This document shows, piece after piece, positions 1 through 7,172 of a DNA stretch of 8,219 nucleotides. How positions within the stretch are numbered: the first letter of the stretch is position 1; the number at the start of each line of letters is the position of its first letter. Source of the DNA: an uncultured Sphingomonadaceae bacterium (GTDB lineage: Bacteria > Pseudomonadota > Alphaproteobacteria > Sphingomonadales > Sphingomonadaceae); NCBI GenBank assembly GCA_938003725.1, contig CALKXX010000214.1:1-8219 (forward strand), given 5' to 3'. The notes below the pieces were generated by a model. That model was not told where the DNA came from. It did no database searches and was given only the letters and a program-made list of their open reading frames with translations. Made by a program: the position numbers and the translations under genes.

Positions 1-3000
1 ATCGGATCAATGGGTACAGATACGCCAATCGCGGTTCTGTCGGGCAAACCCAGATTGCTCTACGACTATTTTAAACAGAATTTTGCTCAGGTCACAAACC
101 CGCCGATCGATCCCATCCGGGAGGAATTGGTCATGTCTCTTGTTTCCATGATCGGACCACGGCCAAATCTGTTGGGCCGGGATTCTGGTACCCACAAACG
201 GCTGGAGGTCGATCAACCCGTTCTCACCAATGCAGATCTCCTGAAAATACGTTCTGTAGAAGAGGCACTTGACGGCGCATTCCGAACAGAAACCATCGAT
301 ATGACCTGGGACGCAGAAAGCGGCGCAGATGGGCTGGAAATGGCAATCAAGGAGATGTGTTGGGCAGCAACCGAAGCGGTACTGGCCGACCGGAATATTC
401 TTGTTCTTTCTGACAGAACGCAGGGTCCAAAACGGATTCCGATGCCGGCACTGCTAGCGACGGCGGCAGTACACCATCATTTGGTGCGACAAGGACTGAG
501 GATGCAAACCGGTCTGGTCGTAGAAACCGGCGAGGTACGCGAAGTCCATCATTTCTGTATGCTCGCAGGATATGGCGCCGAAGCCGTAAACCCCTATGTG
601 GCGTTTGAAACACTGGAAGCCGTGCGTGTTCGCAAAGAGCTTCCGCTGACACAGCAACAGGTTGAACAAAACTATATCAAGGCGGTTGGCAAAGGTATTT
701 TGAAGGTCATGTCAAAAATGGGCATATCCACCTATCAAAGCTATTGCGGAGCACAGATTTTTGATGCGGTTGGGCTTTCCAGTGAGTTTATCGGGAAATA
801 TTTCACCGGCACAGCTACCACCATTGAAGGCGTTGGCCTGGCCGAGATTGCCGGTGAAACCGTTTATCGCCACACAGAAGCTTATGGGGATAACCCCATT
901 TACAAAAACATGCTCGATGTTGGCGGTATCTATGGGTATCGGCTTCGCGGCGAGGATCATGCTTGGACGCCAACCAATGTGGCAAACTTACAGCATGCGG
1001 TGCGCGGCAATGATCCCAAAAACTATGCCGAATTTGCGAGATCCGTGAATGAACAGAGCGAGCGCCTGCTGACTATACGCGGCTTGATGGAGTTAGCGAA
1101 AGCCGATGAACCGCTGGATATTGATGAGGTAGAACCCGCTAGTGAGATTGTGAAACGTTTCGCCACCGGCGCGATGAGCTTTGGTTCGATCAGCCGGGAA
1201 GCGCATACCACCCTTGCCGTCGCGATGAACCGGATTGGCGGCAAATCAAACACCGGTGAAGGCGGCGAAGAACCGGATCGCTTCATTCCCAAAGAAAACG
1301 GCGATTCCATGCGCTCTGCAATCAAACAAGTTGCAAGCGGCCGCTTTGGTGTCACGGCGGAATATCTGGTGAACGCCGATGATATTCAGATTAAGATGGC
1401 ACAAGGCGCTAAACCCGGTGAAGGCGGGCAGCTGCCTGGCAGCAAGGTTGACAAGAATATTGGTAAAGTTCGTCACTCGACCCCCGGCGTTGGATTGATT
1501 TCCCCACCACCGCATCATGATATTTACTCGATCGAAGATTTGGCCCAACTGATCCATGATCTGAAAAACGTGAACACCGATGCTCGGGTTTCGGTGAAGC
1601 TTGTGTCTGAAGTGGGCGTTGGGACTGTGGCTGCCGGCGTCTCTAAGGCACGCGCGGATCACCTTACGATTTCCGGCTATGATGGCGGTACCGGGGCTTC
1701 CCCTTTGACGTCATTGACACATGCCGGATCGCCTTGGGAAATCGGACTGGCCGAAACGCAGCAAACGTTGTTGTTGAATGGCCTGCGTTCTAGAATTTCC
1801 GTTCAAGTAGATGGCGGCCTGCGAACGGGCCGTGATGTTGCAATAGGTGCACTTTTGGGAGCCGATGAATTTGGGTTCGCGACCGCACCCCTCATTGCGG
1901 CAGGCTGTATAATGATGCGCAAATGCCATCTCAACACCTGTCCAGTGGGCGTTGCCACGCAAAATCCGGAGCTTCGCAAAAAATTCACCGGTCAACCGGA
2001 GTATGTGATTAACTATTTCTTCTTCGTAGCGGAAGAATTGCGCCAGATAATGGCTGAAATGGGTTTCCGAACTTTGGAAGAAATGGTCGGGCGCGTGGAC
2101 AAGATTGATATGAAAAAGGCGCTCAATCACTGGAAAGCAGAAGGTATTGATCTGTCACGCCTTTTGCATAAAGTCGAACTTCCTAAAGGCGAAACGCTCT
2201 TCCAGACAATCGAACAAGACCATAGCCTTGATTTAGCGTTAGATCAGGAACTTATCGCTGCGGCTGCTCCGGCTCTGGAAAACGGTCAGATCGTCAAAAT
2301 CGAACGCAAAGTGAAAAACGTCAATCGAACGGTTGGCGCGATGCTGTCCGGAGAAGTTGCCAAACTATATGGCCATGCTGGCCTGCCGACCAACACAATA
2401 CAACTATCCTTCGAAGGTGTGGCTGGCCAGAGCTTTGGCGCATTTCTGGCCCACGGCGTTACTGCCGAGTTGGTTGGCGATGCGAATGATTATGTTGGCA
2501 AAGGTCTGTCCGGCGGACGCGTGATTGTAAAACAGCCTTCTCATGTCGATCGCAATCCAACCGAAAATATCATCGTTGGCAACACAGTGCTCTATGGAGC
2601 CGTCGCCGGTGAAGCCTATTTCAACGGTGTCGCGGGCGAACGATTTGCAGTACGCAATTCCGGCGCCGTGGCGGTGGTCGAAGGGACCGGCGATCATGGC
2701 TGTGAATATATGACCGGCGGCGTTGTTGTCGTGCTGGGCAAGACCGGACGAAATTTTGCCGCAGGAATGTCCGGCGGTGTTGCCTATGTGTATGACGAAG
2801 ACGGTCTGTTTCGACAGCGTTGCAATATGGCGATGGTCGACATTGAACCGATCCTGCCCGGCGAGCATGAAGGAGCAGGTACAGCATTGCCGCAGCAGTT
2901 ACCGGTCGATGTAAATGACTATGGTATGGGCAATATGTTGTATCATAGTGCCGCGAGATTGCGGATATTGCTGGAGCGACACAAGCTCTACACAAATAGC

Positions 3001-3135
3001 AAACGGGCAAGCGAAATTCTCGACAATTGGGAAGAATCGCTGGGTCATTTCGTAAAGGTTATGCCGCGAGATTACGCCAACGCCCTAACGCTATTGGAAA
3101 CAGAACGGCTCGCGACAATCGAAGCTGCTGAATAA
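1..3135 (+). CDS. gltB: Glutamate synthase (NADPH) large subunit, 5'-truncated by window edge
   Basis: Catalyses the core of GOGAT: ammonia from glutamine is transferred to 2-oxoglutarate, giving glutamate, using electrons relayed from GltD; cytoplasmic. The reading frame is open from base 1, so the ATG at 10 is internal. The family is about 1500 residues and only the last ~1044 are here; the N-terminal glutamine amidotransferase domain with its catalytic Cys is left of the window. Counting from the Met at 10, the central domain comes first (MGTDTPIAVLS, then NPPIDPIREE near 30-40). The FMN-binding synthase barrel follows, with ATGAMSFGS at about 385 and GYDGGTGASP at about 556. The 3Fe-4S cysteines are C633, C639 and C644 (C-x5-C-x4-C, bases 1906-1941), and the C-terminal GXGXG beta-helix domain runs from about 800, including GKGLSGG near 830. 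No frameshift or missing key residue is seen. It is followed by gltD after 21 bases, so the two are probably co-transcribed. Confidence 0.97.
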   Translation: MGSMGTDTPIAVLSGKPRLLYDYFKQNFAQVTNPPIDPIREELVMSLVSMIGPRPNLLGRDSGTHKRLEVDQPVLTNADLLKIRSVEEALDGAFRTETIDMTWDAESGADGLEMAIKEMCWAATEAVLADRNILVLSDRTQGPKRIPMPALLATAAVHHHLVRQGLRMQTGLVVETGEVREVHHFCMLAGYGAEAVNPYVAFETLEAVRVRKELPLTQQQVEQNYIKAVGKGILKVMSKMGISTYQSYCGAQIFDAVGLSSEFIGKYFTGTATTIEGVGLAEIAGETVYRHTEAYGDNPIYKNMLDVGGIYGYRLRGEDHAWTPTNVANLQHAVRGNDPKNYAEFARSVNEQSERLLTIRGLMELAKADEPLDIDEVEPASEIVKRFATGAMSFGSISREAHTTLAVAMNRIGGKSNTGEGGEEPDRFIPKENGDSMRSAIKQVASGRFGVTAEYLVNADDIQIKMAQGAKPGEGGQLPGSKVDKNIGKVRHSTPGVGLISPPPHHDIYSIEDLAQLIHDLKNVNTDARVSVKLVSEVGVGTVAAGVSKARADHLTISGYDGGTGASPLTSLTHAGSPWEIGLAETQQTLLLNGLRSRISVQVDGGLRTGRDVAIGALLGADEFGFATAPLIAAGCIMMRKCHLNTCPVGVATQNPELRKKFTGQPEYVINYFFFVAEELRQIMAEMGFRTLEEMVGRVDKIDMKKALNHWKAEGIDLSRLLHKVELPKGETLFQTIEQDHSLDLALDQELIAAAAPALENGQIVKIERKVKNVNRTVGAMLSGEVAKLYGHAGLPTNTIQLSFEGVAGQSFGAFLAHGVTAELVGDANDYVGKGLSGGRVIVKQPSHVDRNPTENIIVGNTVLYGAVAGEAYFNGVAGERFAVRNSGAVAVVEGTGDHGCEYMTGGVVVVLGKTGRNFAAGMSGGVAYVYDEDGLFRQRCNMAMVDIEPILPGEHEGAGTALPQQLPVDVNDYGMGNMLYHSAARLRILLERHKLYTNSKRASEILDNWEESLGHFVKVMPRDYANALTLLETERLATIEAAE

Positions 3136-3146
3136 TCGAATATATT

Positions 3147-3150
3147 GGAG
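3147..3150 (+). promoter_or_regulatory. Ribosome binding site deciding the gltD start
   Basis: GGAG sits six bases before the GTG at 3157. It overlaps the upstream in-frame TTG at 3145 and lies immediately before the TTG at 3151, so neither TTG can use it. This supports translation from GTG 3157, giving an N-terminus that reads MGKVTGFLEI, the usual GltD beginning. Confidence 0.7.
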
Positions 3151-3156
3151 TTGAAT

Positions 3157-4593
3157 GTGGGTAAAGTAACAGGCTTTCTCGAGATTGATCGTAAAGAAGC
3201 AACCTATGCTGATCCAAAGGAGCGGCTGACACATTATAAGGAATTCACCAATCCTTTGCCTGAGGCGGATCTAAAAGATCAGGCCGCGCGATGCATGGAT
3301 TGCGGTATTCCTTATTGTCACAATGGTTGCCCAGTTAACAACATCATCCCAGACTGGAATAATCTGGTATATGAAGGTGATTGGAAAACCGCCCTGGAAT
3401 CGCTGCAATCAACAAATAATTTTCCGGAGTTTACCGGTCGAATCTGCCCTGCACCGTGTGAGGCCAGTTGCACGCTCAACATAGATGATGTTCCGGTGAA
3501 CATTAAGTCCATCGAGTGTGCAATTGTCGATCGCGGTTGGGAAGAAGGTTGGATCAAACCGCAAATAGCGGAGAAAAAAACGGGAAAATCAGTCGCCGTC
3601 GTTGGCGCTGGTCCAGCGGGCATGGCATGCGCCCAACAGCTTGTCCGCGCCGGACATAGCGTCACTCTATTTGAAAAAAACGACCGGATGGGCGGATTGC
3701 TTCGCTACGGCATCCCAGATTTCAAAATGGAGAAGCATCTTATCAATCGCCGCCTTGTACAAATGGAAGCGGAAGGTGTTGAAATGCGCGCCAGTACCGA
3801 AGTCGGTGTGACCGTGTCGGTTGAATCGCTGCAAGAAAATTACGATGCCGTGGTCATGTCTGGCGGTGCTGAAAAACCGCGGATGCTGGATATCCCCGGT
3901 TATGAAATGCAGGGTGTTCGTCTGGCGATGGAATTCCTGGTTCAGCAGAATAAGCGCAATGCCGGCGATGAGGAAATGCGCGCAGCTCCTCGCGGTACGA
4001 TTACTGCTACGGGTAAACATGTCATTGTCCTTGGCGGCGGCGATACCGGATCGGATTGTGTAGGCACCTCCAACCGGCAAGGGGCGGCATCGGTCACCCA
4101 GATCGAAATCATGCCCAAACCGCCGAAAATGGAAAACAAGATGCTGTCATGGCCCGATTGGCCATTAAGGCTGCGCACGTCATCTAGTCACCAAGAGGGC
4201 TGTGGACGCGATTGGGCTATTCTGGCAAAGCGCGTTGTGGGTACGAATGGAAATGTAGAAGGCCTAGAGTGTATTCGGCTGGAATGGATTGACGGCCAGA
4301 TGCAGGAAATCGAGGGCAGTGAATTCACGCTTAAGGCTGATCTGATCCTTCTTGCCATGGGCTTTGTCGGGCCGCGAAAAATGGGGCTTGTAGACCAGTC
4401 GGAAGTCGAGCTTGACGATCGCGGGAATGTCTCCGCCAATGATCGAAGCTACACCACGAGCAAGAGCGGAATTTTTGCGTGCGGAGATATGCGCCGGGGT
4501 CAAAGCCTCGTCGTTTGGGCTATTCGCGAAGGCCGGCAATGTGCCCGTGCTGTTGATATGCAGCTAATGGGGCAAAGCGCGTTACCGCGTTAA
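3157..4593 (+). CDS. gltD: Glutamate synthase (NADPH) small subunit
   Basis: Electron-input subunit of GOGAT: it oxidises NADPH through FAD and passes electrons via 4Fe-4S clusters to the FMN and 3Fe-4S centre of GltB. From GTG 3157 the product is 478 residues, normal for the family. An N-terminal cysteine-rich domain carries C46, C49, C54 and C58 (CMDCGIPYCHNGC) and C97, C101 and C105 (CPAPCEASC). The FAD dinucleotide fold follows with GAGPAG at 150-155, then the NADPH fold with GGGDTG at 293-298. The C-terminal FAD-contact motif ACGDMRRGQSLVVWA begins at 441. The PKPPKMENKMLSWPDWP and RTSSSHQEGC segments are typical of bacterial GltD. A longer form from TTG 3145 is possible but less likely, because the ribosome site overlaps that codon. 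The gene ends 72 bases before the convergent Nudix gene; I see no GC stem with a T tract in that gap. Confidence 0.96.
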   Translation: MGKVTGFLEIDRKEATYADPKERLTHYKEFTNPLPEADLKDQAARCMDCGIPYCHNGCPVNNIIPDWNNLVYEGDWKTALESLQSTNNFPEFTGRICPAPCEASCTLNIDDVPVNIKSIECAIVDRGWEEGWIKPQIAEKKTGKSVAVVGAGPAGMACAQQLVRAGHSVTLFEKNDRMGGLLRYGIPDFKMEKHLINRRLVQMEAEGVEMRASTEVGVTVSVESLQENYDAVVMSGGAEKPRMLDIPGYEMQGVRLAMEFLVQQNKRNAGDEEMRAAPRGTITATGKHVIVLGGGDTGSDCVGTSNRQGAASVTQIEIMPKPPKMENKMLSWPDWPLRLRTSSSHQEGCGRDWAILAKRVVGTNGNVEGLECIRLEWIDGQMQEIEGSEFTLKADLILLAMGFVGPRKMGLVDQSEVELDDRGNVSANDRSYTTSKSGIFACGDMRRGQSLVVWAIREGRQCARAVDMQLMGQSALPR

Positions 4594-4665
4594 AAACCGA
4601 CCAGTATTTGCAAATCGCGGGGCATCTCGAACGAATATTGATTATAAGGCCTGACCGACATCCGG

Positions 4666-5439
4666 TTACAGCGGTTGCATACCCTGCCCAGATAGTGATT
4701 CTGTCAGCGGCATGAGATGGCGGCCCTGCCGGATATCCGCAAGCGCCTCATTCACATTATTATATTGGACTAAAGTTTCCAAAGAACGCAGTGTTGGGTC
4801 AATCATCTGCCAACGGCCTGTATCCTTGTTAGCAAGCGCGCTACGGGGCTGTATCCATTCATCATCCACAGTTTCAAAAGTATGAGCATGAGTGGATTGG
4901 TCCGCAGGCATTGTGGCGATGAAAAACCGGGTATCAAACCGTCGGGGAATTAGATTCGGCGTGATCCAGTGGCTGAAATATTCCAGGCGCTTACAGTCGA
5001 CCTGTATTTTCTCAGTCCGGCAAATATCACTGAATGCAATTTCGTTCGCCAACAAGCGCTCTCGGTGCTCATCAAATCGCTTTCTGGCATCTACATCAAA
5101 CACCATCGGCGATCCTTCTTTGCGGACCAGCAATACACCGCACTCCTCAAAGCACTCCCTGGCCACCGCAACCCAATATCTTAGGCCGCCAGCGGAAACC
5201 CCCAACCGCTCACTTGCTTCTGGGTCCGTTAGGCCAAAGCAAATCTCTGGCGCAAAATCATCCGCGTCCACTTTCCCACCAGGAAAAACATGTATGTCCG
5301 GGAAGTCACCTTTCCCCGGCCGCTGCACCATGAATAGTTCAAGTCCCTGCACACCATCTCTTATGAGTATGACGGTCGCGGCCAATCTTATGTTGCCTTC
5401 GACAAGCGCTTGCATTTGGGGCGGGTGATCGGTCAACAT
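4666..5439 (-). CDS. Nudix hydrolase, NUDT7/NUDT19-like (RP2-type)
   Basis: Nudix enzymes cleave a nucleoside diphosphate linked to another group. The eukaryotic NUDT7/NUDT19 branch acts on CoA and acyl-CoA esters, but the substrate here is unknown. The 257-residue protein has the fold's first half at 18-60 (LAATVILIRDG, then VFPGGKVD at 51-58). The Nudix box is stretched: about 35 residues lie between the GG and the metal-binding RECFEECGV at 94-102 (family pattern RExxEExGV), the long insertion typical of NUDT19-like members. The later segment SHWITPN then RRFDTRFFIA (about 156-175) also fits that branch. No signal peptide or membrane segment is visible, so it is probably cytoplasmic. The start at 5439 has only a weak upstream AGGCG; Met9 is an alternative that still keeps the whole fold. 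It lies 27 bases behind the dioxygenase gene on the same strand and is probably translated from the same message. Confidence 0.85.
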   Translation of the reverse strand: MLTDHPPQMQALVEGNIRLAATVILIRDGVQGLELFMVQRPGKGDFPDIHVFPGGKVDADDFAPEICFGLTDPEASERLGVSAGGLRYWVAVARECFEECGVLLVRKEGSPMVFDVDARKRFDEHRERLLANEIAFSDICRTEKIQVDCKRLEYFSHWITPNLIPRRFDTRFFIATMPADQSTHAHTFETVDDEWIQPRSALANKDTGRWQMIDPTLRSLETLVQYNNVNEALADIRQGRHLMPLTESLSGQGMQPL

Positions 5440-5466
5440 TGCGCCTGTATTGAAATGTGCAACTGA

Positions 5467-6453
5467 CTATGCCGCGATCAGGAAGTTGGACAGCTGGGTA
5501 TCGGCTTTCTCGGAATATTTGTAATTGTCTGCCATGCGCGCATTTAACAATTCGCCAATCTTGAAGGGCCGGTATGCTGGTTCTTCATCCCTCACGACTG
5601 TTTCGATGATCGCGCCCGGTTTGGGGAAATAGAAATATGGGAAGGAAAACCGTGAAACTCCGGCTTGCACCGGCAATACGCGGTGATTGGCCGCTTTATA
5701 TCGATTATTGGAAAAGGCCTGCATCAGGTCTCCGACATTGACCACAAAACTATGCTTTTCCGGCGGGACATCGATCCATCCATCTTCATTCGATTCAGTT
5801 TGAAGGCCGCCATTCTCGTCTTGATATAATAACGTAATTGCGCTTGGATCGGTATGTTGGCCAAGGGCCAAGTCGCCCAGCATATGGTCCTTGCTTTGGT
5901 CTTCCTCCGGCAGGGGATCATAATGTGGGTAGTGATTAAGCCGCGCCAAACTGGAATGTTCTTCATCAAATAGCGGCAGAACTTTTTGCGCATCGCCATT
6001 CATAACCGAACACATTAGCTCGACGACCTTTTTGGCAAGTCTGGTATTTTCTTCGTAATATTTCGTAAGCGTGCGCCGAAAATCAGATAGGCCAGACCGG
6101 GCGAGCTGACCACCGGAATTCCGCGGCCAAAATTCAAAAGCTTCAACCGTGTCGGCCATCGCAATGTCAGTTGGTTTGCCGTGATAATCGAACACCTCTT
6201 TTTTATCGCGCTTTCCCTTTGTGAGTTCACGGTCAAAATATCCATAGGGACTATGCTCTGGCCGAAGAATGGAGGCTTTCAGATCCGGCGGCGCCGCAAA
6301 AAAATGTTCGGCCTGACCATGTACTGCATCAATCAGATCATTAAGGCCATGGCCGATCAGTTTGAAAAAGCCATGGTCAACACAGGCCCGGTCCAGTGTC
6401 TTCAGACTTTCATTGTCTAAATTATTCAGATCAATTGTCGGAACACCAACCAT
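5467..6453 (-). CDS. 2-oxoglutarate/Fe(II)-dependent dioxygenase, isopenicillin N synthase family
   Basis: Predicted non-haem iron oxygenase that couples decarboxylation of 2-oxoglutarate to oxidation of a small molecule; the substrate is not identifiable. The 328 residues match the family's usual size. The N-terminal DIOX_N part begins with VPTIDL and DHGFFKLIGHG (about 26-36). The jelly-roll core holds the iron facial triad H200-x-D202 (GQHTDPSAITLLYQ) and H257 (YKAANHRVL). R268-x-S270 (RFSFPYFY) is the 2-oxoglutarate carboxylate clamp, so all catalytic residues are present. The ATG at 6453 is preceded by AAGGAAG (complement of 6458-6464) at good spacing. It is the first gene of a two-gene minus-strand unit with the Nudix hydrolase. 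Bacterial relatives are often annotated loosely as flavonol or gibberellin oxidase-like, names that should not be taken as function. I saw no convincing promoter hexamers upstream. Confidence 0.9.
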   Translation of the reverse strand: MVGVPTIDLNNLDNESLKTLDRACVDHGFFKLIGHGLNDLIDAVHGQAEHFFAAPPDLKASILRPEHSPYGYFDRELTKGKRDKKEVFDYHGKPTDIAMADTVEAFEFWPRNSGGQLARSGLSDFRRTLTKYYEENTRLAKKVVELMCSVMNGDAQKVLPLFDEEHSSLARLNHYPHYDPLPEEDQSKDHMLGDLALGQHTDPSAITLLYQDENGGLQTESNEDGWIDVPPEKHSFVVNVGDLMQAFSNNRYKAANHRVLPVQAGVSRFSFPYFYFPKPGAIIETVVRDEEPAYRPFKIGELLNARMADNYKYSEKADTQLSNFLIAA

Positions 6454-6457
6454 ATTG

Positions 6458-6464
6458 CTTCCTT
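6458..6464 (-). promoter_or_regulatory. Ribosome binding site of the dioxygenase gene
   Basis: On the minus strand AAGGAAG lies four bases before the ATG at 6453, or six if the core is taken as AAGGA. It is a strong purine tract and fixes the start codon. Confidence 0.65.
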
Positions 6465-6662
6465 TTCTGTGCGGCCATCATGGCGCAGGCCGGTCAATCT
6501 AGTCAACTCTAGCTTTCATGATCGTAGTTTAGTGGCGCGTTTGACCCGCGTCGGTATCGATCCTCACAAAACCACATATGACGGGCCCGATCAAAGCCCC
6601 TAAACCGTTTCCATACCGATCAAAAACAACCACCCTTCCCATTCACGCATATGTGTCATTGG
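6465..6662. other. Intergenic stretch upstream of the dioxygenase gene, no gene seen
   Basis: No intact gene is recognisable from here to the insertion-sequence end near 6905, apart from the remnant annotated at 6663-6812. A 54-codon plus-strand frame opens with ATG at 6578 but matches nothing I know and has no clear ribosome site. On the minus strand there is a tandem TTGAC-x4-TTGAC (plus positions about 6493-6506) that could be part of a promoter or operator for the dioxygenase gene, but no matching -10 box was found. Positions 6813 to about 6905 are likewise unassigned. Confidence 0.4.
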
Positions 6663-6812
6663 AGCGATCACAACATCAAAGAGGGAATTCTGAGCAGCTT
6701 GCTTTCGCTTGGCAAGCAGATCCTATTCGTGGTCGATGACAGACGGCGGGTTGTTGATATGTGGCAACGAAACGAGATCACAATGTTGCAATGTGATGTT
6801 GGGAATTTTTGA
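6663..6812 (+). pseudogene. Remnant: C-terminal end of a polynucleotide kinase 3'-phosphatase-like (HAD) protein
   Basis: The plus-strand frame ending at TGA 6810-6812 encodes a 49-residue stretch resembling the tail of T4 Pnkp-type proteins. It includes IKEGIL, then QILFVVDDRRRVVDMWQ, and ends MLQCDVGNF just before the stop. In that family the phosphatase domain ends with a hydrophobic strand, the acidic pair of HAD motif IV (DDR), VVxMWR, and a final LQVAxGDF/GNF. Order and spacing agree, and the stop falls where the family normally ends. The frame is open leftwards to 6582, but before about 6663 the translation looks unlike the family, and no kinase P-loop or DxDxT motif is found nearby. 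The 5' bulk of the gene appears deleted. The call rests on recalled family pattern, not alignment; a chance open frame is the main alternative but fits the motif spacing poorly. Confidence 0.55.
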
Positions 6813-6929
6813 AATTCGACAAAATGAAGACCACAGACTAAGTCCACTTAATCCCGAATGCAGACATTAGCTTAGATCGCTTTTAACGACAGCAATTGGG
6901 CCGTGTGTGGACGGCACTCCTTTGGCAAG

Positions 6930-7172
6930 GGTTTTTTGGTGTTGATCTTTATGCTGGTTGGGCGGCCATGTGTTCGGCCTTTCGTTGCGGCCTTGTCATG
7001 CGCCGCTGGCCATGATGCCTTTCGCGCGAACCGGGTCCCGACCTATAGCACGCGCTCGAAGCGCCACGGCCCAAAATGGGTTTTCCCGATCCGGCAGTTT
7101 CAACCTGCTTGGTGCATCAACTCCTCTTTACCCTTTCCAACTTTGCAGGCGCAGTAGAACTGCGCCTATCTC
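6930..7172 (-). ncRNA. Candidate guide RNA (seekRNA/bridge RNA) region of the insertion sequence
   Basis: IS1111-type elements are known to encode a structured RNA between the transposase stop and the nearby element end; it pairs with target and donor DNA. This stretch is in that place and is rich in short stems, given in plus coordinates. They are a 9-bp hairpin at 7147-7167, GCAG/CTGC at 7094-7097 and 7105-7108, CCCA/TGGG at 7070-7080, GCGCT/AGCGC at 7052-7064, and GCGGC/GCCGC at 6987-6991 and 7002-7006. GGCCATG occurs twice (6964-6970 and 7008-7014). Overlapping plus-strand frames of 84 and 126 codons cross the region but look non-protein-like. RNA boundaries and guide loops are not determined; the call rests on position plus structure. 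Confidence 0.4.
7147..7167. repeat. Perfect 9-bp inverted repeat just after the transposase stop
   Basis: AGGCGCAGT, a three-base loop AGA, then ACTGCGCCT. It begins five bases after the transposase stop codon and has no T tract on either side, so it is not a standard rho-independent terminator. It may be the first stem of the guide RNA, a transcript-end or processing stem, or a protein-binding subterminal repeat. Confidence 0.75.

Noticed and set aside
1023..2868. Several antisense open frames of 110-154 codons opposite gltB
   Set aside because: They are shadows of the conserved gltB coding sequence, with no family resemblance or translation signals.
4594..4665. Possible bidirectional terminator between gltD and the Nudix gene
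   Set aside because: Only an AT-rich palindrome (ATTTGCAAAT) is present; there is no GC-rich stem followed by a T run in either direction.
6777..6797. ATCACA-N9-TGTGAT inverted repeat resembling a CRP-type operator
   Set aside because: The arms are in the wrong order for TGTGA-N6-TCACA, and it lies inside the remnant reading frame with no downstream gene to regulate.
6803..6817. GAATTT/AAATTC hairpin at the end of the remnant gene
   Set aside because: It is a short AT-only stem overlapping the stop codon, too weak to call a terminator.
6919..6937. CCTT/AAGG stem followed by six T as a plus-strand terminator
   Set aside because: The stem is only four base pairs and no plus-strand gene leads into it; it is more likely part of the insertion-sequence end.
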